Of a stretch of 64,000 bases of DNA, positions 12,456 to 23,000 are shown piece by piece (position 1 is the first letter of the stretch; every line of letters starts with the position of its first letter). Location of the stretch: positions 28,830,860 through 28,894,859 of the forward strand of contig NW_004624730.1 of the NCBI RefSeq assembly GCF_000247695.1, read 5' to 3'. The position numbers and the translations under genes are program-made. Source of the stretch: Heterocephalus glaber. Taxonomy: Eukaryota; Chordata; Mammalia; Rodentia; Bathyergidae. The notes under the pieces are model-generated. The model made no database searches. It worked only from the letters and a program-made list of their open reading frames with translations, and was not told the origin of the DNA.

Positions 12456-13045
12456 ATGTTTTGGTCAGTGACCGATTGCATATACCACTGTGGTCTCATG
12501 AGATTATACTAGAGCCGAAAATCGTCTATACCCTAGTGAGATCATAGCCTTCATTATCATCAACACAACACAAAAATGTTTGTGATGATGCTGGTGCATA
12601 CAGACCTACTGCAGAGCCAGTCACACAAAAGTATAACTTGTACATCTATGTTCAGTGCACAATACAATAAAAATGATCATAAATAACTGTGTTTCTGGTT
12701 TATGTTTTTCCTTACTATACTTTCTATGACATTAGAATGCACTCCTTTTATTTCAAAAAAATGTTTATTTAAAACAGTTTATTGTGTTTCCTCATCAGCA
12801 GACATATACATCTTGTATTTCTCTTGTGCTTGAGTTAATCTCATGTAATTTTGGCACATGTTCATGCACACACACATGAGTATGCACTTCCACAAACCAT
12901 GAAGCCTAGATGTGTAGTTGGCTATATCATTGAGGTTTGTGTAAGTGTACAGTATGGTATTCAGACAATGACAAAATCACCTACTGACACATTTCTCAGA
13001 AAGTAAGCCAGTTGTTAAAATGACACATTTTTGGTGCAACAGAAT
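12456..13045 (-). mobile_element. Old DNA transposon, Tigger/Zombi-like
   Basis: One end reads TTTGGTCAGTGACCGATTGC with CTGTGGTCTCATGAGATTAT. The other reads ACAATGACAAAATCACCTAC and CATTTCTCAGAAAGTAAGCC. Together they resemble both ends of a mammalian Tigger-type element whose termini have 'gtcgttaagcgacg' and 'ggtcccataagattataat' motifs. The family name is from memory and uncertain. Confidence 0.45.
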
Positions 13046-13130
13046 TAGAGAAAAGATATGGGAGAAAGAACTTCCAAGGTAATACTAACCCCCTTTCTTT
13101 AAGGCTGTGATCTTTTTTCTTCTTTTGCAG

Positions 13131-13244
13131 ATCCAGCAGCCACCGCAGCCCCCACAGCCTCAGCAGCCTCCCCAGCCCCAGCAGTCCTCACAACCCCAGA
13201 ATCAGACCCTTGGTCTCCAAGCAATGCAGCCCCAGCAGCCCTTG
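13131..13244 (+). CDS. MED12L: MED12L coding exon (Pro-Gln repeat)
   Basis: TTTTGCAG precedes the exon and CCTTG|GTAAGG ends it. The exon is 114 bases, 38 codons, phase 0. It encodes IQQPPQPPQPQQPPQPQQSS, QPQNQTLGLQAMQPQQPL. It is the most repetitive part of the tail: CCN and CAG codons alternate, so replication slippage could change its length between species. It aligns with the PQPQQPPQPQQSS region of human MED12L. Confidence 0.93.
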
Positions 13245-13520
13245 GTAAGGCCTGGTATTTTGGACTCAGACATGTGGGTTTCTTCTTTGAAGGCGGGTTG
13301 CATTCTTTATGTTCATTGGCTTGTAAAGACTTGAAATAGCTTACATATGTCCTAGTAGTTTTCCCCTAGAACTAGATCAGAGTTTTGTTATTATATTTGT
13401 TATTATATTTTGTTATTATATTTTTTATGTTTTCATAGAAAAATGCAAATATTGTGATTCAATAGGTTATACCATTTTCCTCTTGAAAAATTTTAGACTA
13501 TTCCGTCGACTTAAAGACTT

Positions 13521-13600
13521 ATTTATTTATTTATTTATTTGGGGGGGCGGGGTACCGGGGATTGAACTTGGGACCTTGTGCTTGCAAGGCAGGCATGGGA
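13521..13600 (-). repeat. ID SINE, truncated, with TTTA tail
   Basis: A TTTA microsatellite and a G run precede GGTACCGGGGATTGAACTTG and CTTGCAAGGCAGGC, the antisense 3' half of ID. The head is missing. GACTTAAA at 13508 recurs at 13601 as a probable short target-site duplication, so the truncation happened at insertion. Confidence 0.8.
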
Positions 13601-13805
13601 GACTTAAATATTTATATTGAAATATCAAGTTCTTTTAAAGAAAGCTAGAATTATGATTTAGTATGTATGTGTAGAAGATGATCTTATATTGCTATTTACA
13701 AAAAGCATTGGAGAGCTTTCTAAAATGTGGTCTTTAATGATGTAAAAGAAAGTAGTTTTAGCCAGTTAGAATTTACTTTCAGAATTTTTATCTAGTTCAT
13801 AATTG

Positions 13806-14115
13806 TTTTTATTAGTACATGATTGCAGTGCATAATGATTACATTTATTGTGGGGAGTTTGTACATGGACATAACAAATCTTAATTATTTTTTCCTTGCC
13901 TACCCTTCTCATCCTTACCCGCTCCTTCTACCTCTTAGCCCCATCCCATTAACAAAAGCTTTATTTCCATTTCTTTTTTTCGTTTTATTCCATCTCTTCC
14001 CATTTCTCTTTTCCATTTGAAAAAGATCTCCCTACTTCCTATTATCTTTTGTTTTGTTCTCTATTTATATTTTGGATTTCTCATATAAGATAAGCCATGT
14101 GATATTTAATACAAT
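13806..14115 (-). mobile_element. L1 3' end, antisense
   Basis: The segment starts with the reverse of the same L1 terminus seen at 18270-18340: TTATTAGTACATGATTGCAG, then a T/C-rich stretch with CCCATCCCATTAACAAAAGC. Copies of this terminus recur at 19193, 42330 and 63665. Only the 3' UTR is present, so it is a short 5'-truncated insertion. Confidence 0.75.
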
Positions 14116-14360
14116 TCTCTAGCTGTACAAATCAAATTTGGAAATAATACATGACATCACAGTTTCATAAACCTCAGTAATTCACAATAACCATTACTTT
14201 TGAGTTTCATATCCCTATTTTTTTATTTACTTAACTACTTTCACTTAAATTGTCTCCTTTTTCTGTTAGGTAAATATCTTTTCGAAGGAAGAACTCAGCA
14301 CTATCATCAGTGATTATATTACTTACCACATAGTGTCAGGAATATACGTGAAAATAAATA

Positions 14361-14550
14361 CAGTGATATCTCAGTTCACGAATTTAATTTGTTCTACAAT
14401 TTTGGAAAAGATGGCTGTGTTTGTGTGGAAAAGATGGTCATGTTTGTCACCCTCGGAAGTTTGCCAGCCAAAACAAAGTTTTGCCAAATGCTTCTGTTTG
14501 TGAACCAATTTGTTTGCAAACAAAAGCGTTCATGAACTGAGGTACCACTA
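14361..14550. mobile_element. Tigger-type MITE, TIRs and TA duplications intact
   Basis: This 190-bp element is bounded by TA at 14359-14360 and 14551-14552. The left end is CAGTGATATCTCAGTTCACG; the right end, read on the other strand, is TAGTGGTACCTCAGTTCATG. These are matching terminal inverted repeats. The TA target and CAGTG ends fit the TcMar-Tigger group (MER44-like). It has no coding capacity. Confidence 0.8.
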
Positions 14551-17059
14551 TACTTAAGAGGAAGAGTTGAGAGGTTTTTCCATGTAACTCAGCAATGTGA
14601 ATTTTGTGAGTATTACCTATGATGAGCAGGCTACCATGTCTCATACCGGAAAACACTGGATGGACGATTTGAGGATGGATGGTTTCACAAGTTTATAGAA
14701 AAGCAGAAGCAACATGGAAATGCAATAGTACATCAGGAAGAATTAGATTAGAATTAAGTACTTAAAGGGCTGTGCCCAGATAGGACACAAATCCAGTGTG
14801 ATCAGCTTAAGTAGGACAATTCCTAGTACCCTTACCAAGCCTCTGCCTCGCCCAGTTTGAACTCCATTCCATATTTAATGTAGTTCTTTATCATGAATCT
14901 AACTTTTCCCAGGTACATATGAATTCCCAAAACTGAACCAAGGATATATAAAAACCTGAATAATCCAATGAAATTGAAACAGTAATTAAAAAAACCCACC
15001 AACTGAGAAAAACCCAGATCCTAGTGGATTCACCTCTATATTCTACAAGAACTAGAAGGAGGACCTAACGCTAATACTCCTCAGATTCTGTAGTGAAATT
15101 GAAAGGGAAGTCCCTGGAAATTAACATTACCCTGATTCTAAAACCAGACAAGGTCCAACCAAAAAAAGAGAAGTGCAGGCCAGTGTTATTAATTAATTTA
15201 GACACAAAAATTCTCAAAAAGATACTAGCAAACAGAATGCAACAAACCATTAAAAAGATCGTACATCATGATCAAGTAGACTGCATCCAGGGATGCAGGG
15301 ATGATTCAACCTATGCAAAATTCTAAATGTGATACATCACATAAACAGAAGTAAGGACAAAAATCACATGATTATCTAAATAGCCCTAGAAAAAGCCTTT
15401 GGGGGGAAAAAACCAACATCTGGTCATGATAAAAAATCCTGAAGAAAATAGATAGGAGGACCTTATTTCAATCTGATAAAAACCGTTTATGACAACCAAC
15501 AGCTGATATCTTATAAAATGGGGAGAAGTTGAAAGTTTTTCCTGTAAAATCAGGAACAAGGGAAGGATGTCTGCTATCACCACTCCTGTTTGATACATTC
15601 TTGAAAAATTGGCCAGAGCAATCAGACTAGAGAAAGAAATAAAAGGGATATATATAGGAGAGAAAAGTCAGATTATCCTTACTTGCAGTTGCCATAATCC
15701 TCTACACAGTAGACCCCAAAAATTCCATCAAGACTCTTATAATTAACCAAATTCAGTAGCTTAGCTGGATACAAAATCAACACACAAAAATTACCAGCAT
15801 TTCTGTAGACCACTAATGAACTCACTGGGAAAGAAATTAGGAAAACAATGCCATTCACAATTGCATCAAGAAAAATTAAACACTTAGAAGTTAATCCTAC
15901 CTCTGCAATGAGAACTGCAGTACTCTGTAAAAGGAGATTGAAGAGGGCATCAGAAAATGGAATCCCTGTTCCTGAATAGGCAAAACCAATATTGTCAAAC
16001 TGGCCGTACTCGCAAAACAAATAATACAGTTTTAACAGAGTCCCAATCAAATACCAATAGAAGTTATCACAGAACTAAACAATCCTAAAAATTTATTTGG
16101 AGCCAGAAGAGACAAAGACAAGACTGCAAAAGCAGTCTTGAGCACAAAGAGCAAGGCAGGATGCATCACAATCCCAGACTTCAAGTTATACTACAAAGCT
16201 ACAGTAATAAAAACAGCATGGTATTATCACAAAAACAGACCTGTGGATTAAGGGAATAGAATAGAGGATGCAAAAACAACTCCTGGCACATTCAGCTATT
16301 TGATATTTGACAAAGGTGCCAAGAAAATATACTGGAAGAACGATAGCCTCTAACAAGTGGAGCTGGGAAAACTGCCTATTTACACACAGAAAATTAATTC
16401 TACACCTATGTCTCTCATCATGCACTAAATTGAAGTCAAAATGGATCAGAGATCACAAGATTAAAACAAACTTCTGGAGGATAAAATAACTCTTGATGAT
16501 AGTGGTGTAGGCAAGGACTTTCTGTACAGAACACCAGTTGTACAAGAAATAGGACCAAGAATCAACAAATGGAATCTTAACAAGTTAAAAAGCTTCTGTG
16601 CAGCAAAGGAAACAACCAGCAGTGAAGAGAGAATCTACAGAATGGGAAAAAAAAATTCGCCAGCCCTTCCTTGGACAGAGACCTAGTATCTAAGATACAT
16701 AAAGAACTAAAAAGAAGTTAGAGCTCCCTAGATAAAAGACCCAATCAAAAGAGCAACTGAAGTAAGTAGACATTTCTCAGAAGAAGTATAAATGGCCAAC
16801 AAATACATAAAACAATGTTTAACATCTCTGGCCATTAGAAATTGCAAATTAAAACAACACCGAGTTTCTACCTTACTCCAGAAAGTATGGCTATCATCAA
16901 GAAATCACATAATAAAAAATACTAGTCAGGCTATTGGGAGAAAGAACCCTTTTACACTGTTGATGAAAATGCAGACTAGTGCAACCACCATGAAAATCAG
17001 TGTGGAGATTCCTCAAAATCTGAAAATAGAATTTCAATTTGACTGATCTATTTCCCTTC

Positions 17060-17445
17060 TGTCAGGTAAAAGGGCCGAAGACCAAGACCAGACGAGGCCA
17101 CAACAAGACTTTATTAGGGGAATAGATCTGCCGGGCTGTCTCTGAACAAAGGAGAGACAAAAGCAATATGGCCGGGGCAGGGAGAGTCTTTTATAGAGAC
17201 TGGGGTGGGGTTTGTAGGGGCTGAGGTGGGGTTGAGTGAGGTGGTGACTAGGGAATGGAGGAGCCCGTGATGTCACTAGGTGGTAGGAGGTGAGCGAGTA
17301 TTAGGTTACTTTCTAGGCAGGAACAGGGGCATGCTGGGAAGAAGGGTTTATTCTTTGGTGGGAACAGCCATCTTGGCATGATGTCACACAGGGAAGAGGG
17401 CAGCTACTATACATAATAGCTGCTGAGGTGGTGGGAGACCTATCA
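17060..17445 (-). mobile_element. Solo ERV LTR with 5-bp target-site duplication
   Basis: A 386-bp TG...CA unit. CCTTC flanks it at 17055-17059 and 17446-17450. On the minus strand it reads TGATAGGTCTCC at its start, has a TATA box (CTCTATAAAAGACTC, near 17190) and an AATAAAGTC polyadenylation signal near 17110, and ends CCCTTTTACCTGACA. These are the parts of a retroviral LTR in correct order. No internal proviral sequence is present, so it is a solo LTR. It is GC-rich compared with the L1 around it. The family is not named; the 5-bp duplication is typical of several ERV groups. Confidence 0.8.
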
Positions 17446-17611
17446 CCTTCTAGGTACAGTATTTTACTGAAAGAGTTAAAGACAGCATATTACAGTGATA
17501 CATGCATACCCATGTTCATAGCTACAGAAGTCATTATAGCTAAGAGTTGAAAGTAGCTTATATGTCCATCAACAGATGACTGGATAAAGAAAAAGTGGCA
17601 TTTATACATAT

Positions 17612-17990
17612 TGGATATCTTAGTTACTTTTCTTGTTGCTGAAACAAAATACCTGACATCCAAAGTTAAAGAAGGAGAGGTTTCAGCCCATAATCAGCTG
17701 GCTCCAAGGCAGGGAGGCATGGCAGACAGGATCTAAGAGGAGAAACAGTTCATGGAAGGCAGAAAGTCGCAAAGCAACAAAGTAGCAAAGAAGCAAATCC
17801 AGGAGACCTTAGCAGCTTCTTTCTGCCTCTTGTATATTCTTTCTAAGCTATCCAGTTTAGGGAAGGTGGCAAGCCAGTCAGTGATCCCCACATCACACAT
17901 TCTAGATTCAGCCACCTCTGAAAAAGCCCTACCTCTGCCTGCATGAGCCTTTGGGGCTGGGGGGTGTGCATCTAGACACAAGCTGTAACA
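17612..17990 (-). mobile_element. MaLR (MT/ORR-like) solo LTR nested in the L1
   Basis: The segment matches the LTRs at 39936-40281 and 41718-42068 in layout: a TTAGTTACTTTTCTTGTTGC start, GGCTCCAAGGCAGGGAGGCA, a GCCCTACCTCTGCC region and an AGACACAAGCTGTAACA end, the reverse of a TGTTA-type LTR start. L1 sequence resumes directly after it with GTGGAGTACTGCTCAGCC. It lacks internal sequence, so it is a solo LTR. Confidence 0.7.
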
Positions 17991-19192
17991 GTGGAGTACT
18001 GCTCAGCCATAAAGAAGGATAACCCGAGTCATTTGTAGGAAAAGGGTTGCACCCTGAGACCATAATGTTAAATGAAATAAATCAGACATACAAGCTTAAA
18101 TATCTCATGGTTTCTTTCACATGAGAAACCCAATATTTAAGTAAAGGCAAAATAAAGGATAGACAATAGGAAATAAATAGGGAGATAAATCTTTTGGAAA
18201 AGGGAAAGGGACCAAGAGATGGAAGGGAAAAGGGGATGAAAAAAGAGTGAAGATATGTTCTGTACATGTGCCAGCTCCCCATGAGGATTACATTCATTAT
18301 GCACTGCAAACATGTACCAATAATTTAAAAATAATGTATAAAATATTTAAGGGTATAAAATTAGTTTTATTCCTAGATTCAACTTTCAGATGGATATTTA
18401 CTATCAAGTGCCTGAAATAGTAATAGTTATTTTTGTGTAAGGTAAACAAAAAAGTTTGATTTGATTAGAGAAATTACCCTTATGGTCCTGGGGTAGAAAT
18501 TGACTTCACATTTCTTACAGTTTGAAGTAGGGACCAGCTTATACAGAACTGAGAGGAGACTCTCCCCAGGATCCACTAGAATTAAGGCATATATAAGGGA
18601 TTTCGTGTTTCCTGCTCATCTTATAGTTTACTGAATACATAATAAATGATATGTAAAGCATTTGCATCATATTTATTTAGTTTTGATTTCTAATATACCG
18701 AAATTTTTAATGTTAAAAACTTGTGTTTCATTCACTAGCTTAAAATACTACTGTTCCAGGGATGGGACATGTTATTTTGGAGCATGGCATATGACTTTTT
18801 TCCTCATTATGTTCATGGAAAAGTCATTTCAGAGAAATAACCTTCATTCAAAGAAATTTTAATGAATAGGAAAACCACAATAGGCTTTTTAAAGCTTTTT
18901 TTTTTTCTTTTCAGCTGAATTTTTAAATGCTACCTTGAGAAGCATGATGTTTTTTGTTTTGTTTTTAACATTTAGACCACTACTTGTAATACAGGCAGCA
19001 CTTAGAGTAGACAGACAAAAATATTACAAATGTGTAAGGATGGCCTAGGAAATTTTAAATGTTTTAAAATTTTAGATGCTTAGATCTGGAGTGTTAGGTT
19101 TCAGATTAGAAGGTATGGTCAATAATCTTGGAATTTTATATTATTATAATTTATCTTTAAAGTATACTTCTTTTTGTGTACATATGCTTTTT

Positions 19193-19686
19193 TTCATTAA
19201 GTTTATTGGTACATTGTAGATGTACAATATCATGTCATCATTGGGAATTTGTACCTTTACATGATATATCTTGATTCTTACTTATTTTCCCCATTCCCGT
19301 GCTCTCCACCCTTCCCTATTTGCAAAGACTTTGTTTCTTTTTTTTCCTTTTCTCATATTTATTCCTTTATTCCTTTCCCTTGTGCCTCCCACTTCCCCTT
19401 TCCCTTTGGACCTTTTCTTCCTATTTCACATTATCTATTATGTATTTGATCCTTATGTACACTTTCATGCAGTAGTAGTGGGGGACCTCAGTACCCCACT
19501 GTTACAAATAGATCAACCAGACAAAAAATAACCAATGAAATACTAGACCTCAACCAAACTCTAACAAATGGACTTAACAGATGTTTACAGAGCGTTCCCA
19601 CCCCCAAAAATCGGAATACACATTGTTTTCAGCTGCACACAGGTCGTTTTCCAAAATACTTCCAAAATCACATACTTGCTCATAGA
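19193..19686 (-). mobile_element. L1 insertion with 5' inversion (twin priming)
   Basis: Two L1 pieces face each other. Positions 19193-19470 are the antisense L1 3' UTR. Positions 19470-19686 are sense ORF2 from the endonuclease domain, reading GDLSTPLLQIDQPDKK at its start. The unit is flanked by ACATATGCTTTTT at 19180-19192 and 19687-19699. A single duplication around both pieces shows one event: a 5'-truncated, 5'-inverted L1. Confidence 0.88.
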
Positions 19687-20496
19687 ACATATGCTTTTTA
19701 TTGATCTACTCAACTGTTTGTAATGTTAAGCAGCATGTAATGAAGTCAGTCCCTTCTATTGCTCTGCTATAATTTGCTTAATCACCTCATCCACTGTTAA
19801 GTATTTAGACTGTGTCCCGTTTTAAAAATAGTGCTAAGGATATTTTGATATACTGTATTTTTTGGTCTTACAATAAAGAAAAATAGAAATATAAGAAAAA
19901 ATTATCACTGCTTCTATATATCTTTACAACTGTAATAGCACAAAGTCTCAGTAATATTAAGAAAAATACTATATTTCCTTTTATCTCTTGGTATTGTTCA
20001 TTTTCTTTATTATTTCTACTAAGATTTACTGTATATACATAAATACACTTATTTTCCATTTATTATAAACATCTCTAGCAGATCCAGTTCTTCTAAGTGG
20101 CCAGTGTTTTGCATTCAGCTCCTCTCTTTGACAGAGAAAAGGGTAATATGCTGGCTGTTTAGGACAGCTGAGCCCTGACTCATCAGGGTTCTGATTCATG
20201 CTGTTATCAAGGGAGAAGTGGAAATGGTAACACAATCACCATCCTCCATGACTTCTCCTCCCACTATCTGCTGACAGGGAAAATTCATAGTTGAATTCAA
20301 CAAGAGCTTATTTCAGCATATGCAGTAGGGACTGCCACCCTCCCAGATGTTATGGAGAAGGCCGAGAAAGTACCGTGCATGTTCCTTCCAGAGGACTTAG
20401 AATTGTAGGAAATGGTTAAATATCCACACTATGCATGGAAAGTGGTATATGGGTACTGGGTTTTGGGTAGAATGGCTTCAGAGGTTGTATTAACTT

Positions 20497-20910
20497 GTAG
20501 AACTGCCTTCCAAAGTACACAAACTGGGTGACATAAACAACAGAAATGTATTGCCAGTCAATTTGAGACAGGACTTGTAAGTTCAAGATCACGATATTAG
20601 CAGGGTAAGTTCCTTCTGCAGGCTCTGAGGGAGTCTCTTTCATGCCTTTCCCCTGCCTTCTGGAAGTTTACTGGCCATCTTTGGCTTTCCTTGGCTTGTA
20701 GAACCATGAACTCTTCCTTTATCTTCTGGTAGGGTTCTCACTGTTTGCATATGTGTGTTCAAATTCCCCTGTTTTGTTTTGTTTTTTTGTTTTTTGGTAC
20801 GGGGTATCTAACTCAGGACCTTGCGCTTGCAAGGCAGGCGGTGGAACCACTGAGCTAAATCCCTGGCCCACAAATCCCCCTGTTTTATGAAGACACCATT
20901 GATATTAATA
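20497..20910 (-). mobile_element. MLT1-like MaLR LTR fragment
   Basis: The order CACAAACTGGGTGACATAAA, CAACAGAAATGTATTGCCAG, AGGCTCTGAGGGAGTCTCTT and CCTTGGCTTGTAGAACCATG, ending TTATGAAGACACC, is that of a common mammalian-wide MaLR-type LTR in reverse. It is interrupted by the ID element at 20776-20870. The subfamily is not certain. Confidence 0.5.
20776..20870 (-). repeat. ID SINE
   Basis: T-rich start, GGTACGGGGTATCTAACTC, CTTGCAAGGCAGGCGGTGGA and GAGCTAAATCCCTGGCCC: a complete antisense ID. A 16-bp duplication with one mismatch flanks it (CAAATTCCCCTGTTTT at 20760-20775, CAAATCCCCCTGTTTT at 20871-20886). Confidence 0.92.
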
Positions 20911-22117
20911 TAAATGCTGCCTTGCTGCCTTGTTTTGCACACTGGTAGTGTGATCACAGCAAGAGCTAGTAGGAACCTCACAACTGTTGTAAGAGCAGTG
21001 ATGGTCTTTACTTTGGTGCCTCTGGAACCCAGAAAAGTACCTGGATTCTTTAAATATCTGTCAAATGACTGATTTGCCGATTGATAGCAGTAAGTTTTTT
21101 CATCACACCTGTAAGAAAAAATGTATTTCAAAGGCAAGATGTCTAAATCACCTGAGAGTTATTATGTAGGCCCATCATCAAATTATCCCAGTTGCTGATT
21201 TAGTAGTGTCTGCTTCTGGTGCTAAAAGGTTAAGTTAAAGTTCTGAGATTTAAAAAAAAATCATAATGACATTTAGGAAGAAATTGCTAGTAAATCACAC
21301 ATTTTTGCCTTAGTAATGATTAATCATAGAATGAAAATATTCTTGAATAAATGAGTTTTTCAAAACAGATTGAAAGATCCATCTTTATTTTTTTAAGTTG
21401 AGCAAACAGTGATGTTTCCTGGAGAGTGGTTATGCTACACCAGCTGGTTGCACCTTATGGTGTTGAGCTGTGTTTTGTCTTTTGGTTACAGCAGGGCATA
21501 GCTTCTGCCTCCAAGAAGCTCAGAAGCCAAAGTGCTGGTGAAAGGCATTAGCTAGGCTGTCCCATATGCTTATAATCAAGGGGACCACACAGCACTGATG
21601 GTTCAGGAACAGTCCCTGCTCTATATGCCTGAAGGATTAGGTGATAACACTAGCTCTCCCACTACTCCCATAGGTCAGTATTAAAGAAGTGGTCTCAAAA
21701 CCCTTTAACATTTAGAGTTATTGTAGACCCAAGAAACTTTTGTATATCAGTATTTACTATTTTAGCAATTAAAGAAATATTAGCAACATTTAGTAATTTA
21801 TTTTAAAATACCCATTATTGTGTTAACAGAAATATTGTATTTTTATGAAAAAATTAGAAAAATGATAACATTTTTGAAAATACCTTTAATGCTTGACTGA
21901 ATAGAATACATTGAATTTGTTGCAATAGCATTCCTTACGTAGCTTGAGGAAAACTATGCATTACACTCAGAAGACAATGGAAGTGAACAAAGCAAATTCA
22001 TGTCTTCCTATTATTATGAAAATGTTTTTGACTTTTTAGATAACATGGCAGTCTTGACTTCCCCTGAGGTCCCTGGATCACCCTTTGAAACACTCTGAGT
22101 ATGTTCTGTCTCTTTTT

Positions 22118-22214
22118 CTATTTGCTTGTTTTGTTTTTGTGATACAGGCGATTGAACTCAGAACCTTGCACATACTAAGCAAATGCTGTATCACTGAGTA
22201 ACATCCCCAGCCCT
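22118..22214 (-). repeat. Old ID-like SINE
   Basis: TTTGTTTTTGTGATACAGGC, GATTGAACTCAGAACCTTGC and CACTGAGTAACATCCCCAGC match an antisense ID element with many changes, older than the near-perfect copies elsewhere. Confidence 0.75.
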
Positions 22215-22854
22215 ACACCAAGCTCTTTAAGTCACTCAGCAGACACCTTCCCCTTCCCAGAACACACACATACACCCACAAGGACAGGAGCTCTCTAGGT
22301 ACCTTGTTATTGCCAGGCTTACAAAGTATAGAATCTGAGGAGATCACTGCAGTATTTCATTCTGTGAATTGTCCCATTTGAAGCAGGTTTTAAATGAACA
22401 GAAGGAAGGCAGTTAAGCATTTGCTGGATGTACAAATGTTCAATATTTATGCGCTGTATGCATTAGTATGCCAGTTAATCAGTTTAGACATCTTTGCAGC
22501 CAAATACTTAGAATTCAGAATTATTCCCAAATAAGTTAATATTTGGAAGATAGTGTTTCCACTGAAGGATATGCCGATGGAGTGGTGGGTATATGGGGAA
22601 ATGTTGGCCAGAGGCTACAAAGTCAAATTAAGAAGTTCTGGTGATCTATTTTACAGCATGGGACTATAGTTAATAATAAGGTACTTTGTACTTCAAAATT
22701 GCTAAGAGTAGATTTTAAAAGAAATGATAAATATGCAGGGTGATGAATATGTTAACTAGTTTGATTAATCGTCCCACGGCGTATACATATAACATTACAT
22801 TTTACCCCATAAATATATATAGTTGTATTTTCATGGGGGTGGGGATGAGCTAGG

Positions 22855-23000
22855 TGATTGTGGTTAAGATGTTGGACTCTGGATCCATAAAGTTTAGTCT
22901 GAAACCCAGCCCCAATACCTACAGTGATTATGGGCAAATTGCTGAATCCCTCTGAGCTTCAGTTTCCTCATCTGTAAAATGAGAATGATAGCAGGAAGAG
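22855..23000 (+). repeat. MIR SINE
   Basis: A clear MIR core: GATGTTGGACTCTGGATCCA, GGGCAAATTGCTGAATCCCT, CTTCAGTTTCCTCATCTGTA and AAATGAGAATGATAGCAGG, in the usual order. Confidence 0.85.

Larger units (their letters stand above)
10052..13130 (+). other. MED12L intron with decayed transposons
   Basis: A 3.1-kb intron. It holds a B4-like ID/B1 composite (10590-10700), an L2-like antisense stretch (about 12240-12450) and an old DNA transposon (12456-13045) that stops about 85 bases before the 13131 exon. The rest shows nothing I recognise. Confidence 0.7.
14925..18340 (+). mobile_element. L1 (LINE-1) remnant, 5' truncated, ORF2 to 3' UTR
   Basis: This is sense-strand L1. Broken ORF2 runs from about 14925; the 15093-15326 stretch still reads as reverse-transcriptase sequence (LILKPDKVQPKKEKCRPVLL, then a diverged HDQVDCIQG motif). 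The 3' part has the CTGCTCAGCCATAAAGAAGG motif at about 18000 and a purine-rich 3' UTR ending near 18340. Frameshifts and stops are frequent. The body is split by an ERV LTR (17060-17445) and a MaLR LTR (about 17612-17990), so real L1 length is about 2.65 kb. Confidence 0.88.

Noticed and set aside
15093..15326. Plus-strand open frame with polymerase-like residues
   Set aside because: It is a surviving piece of the L1 ORF2 reverse-transcriptase region, not a host gene.
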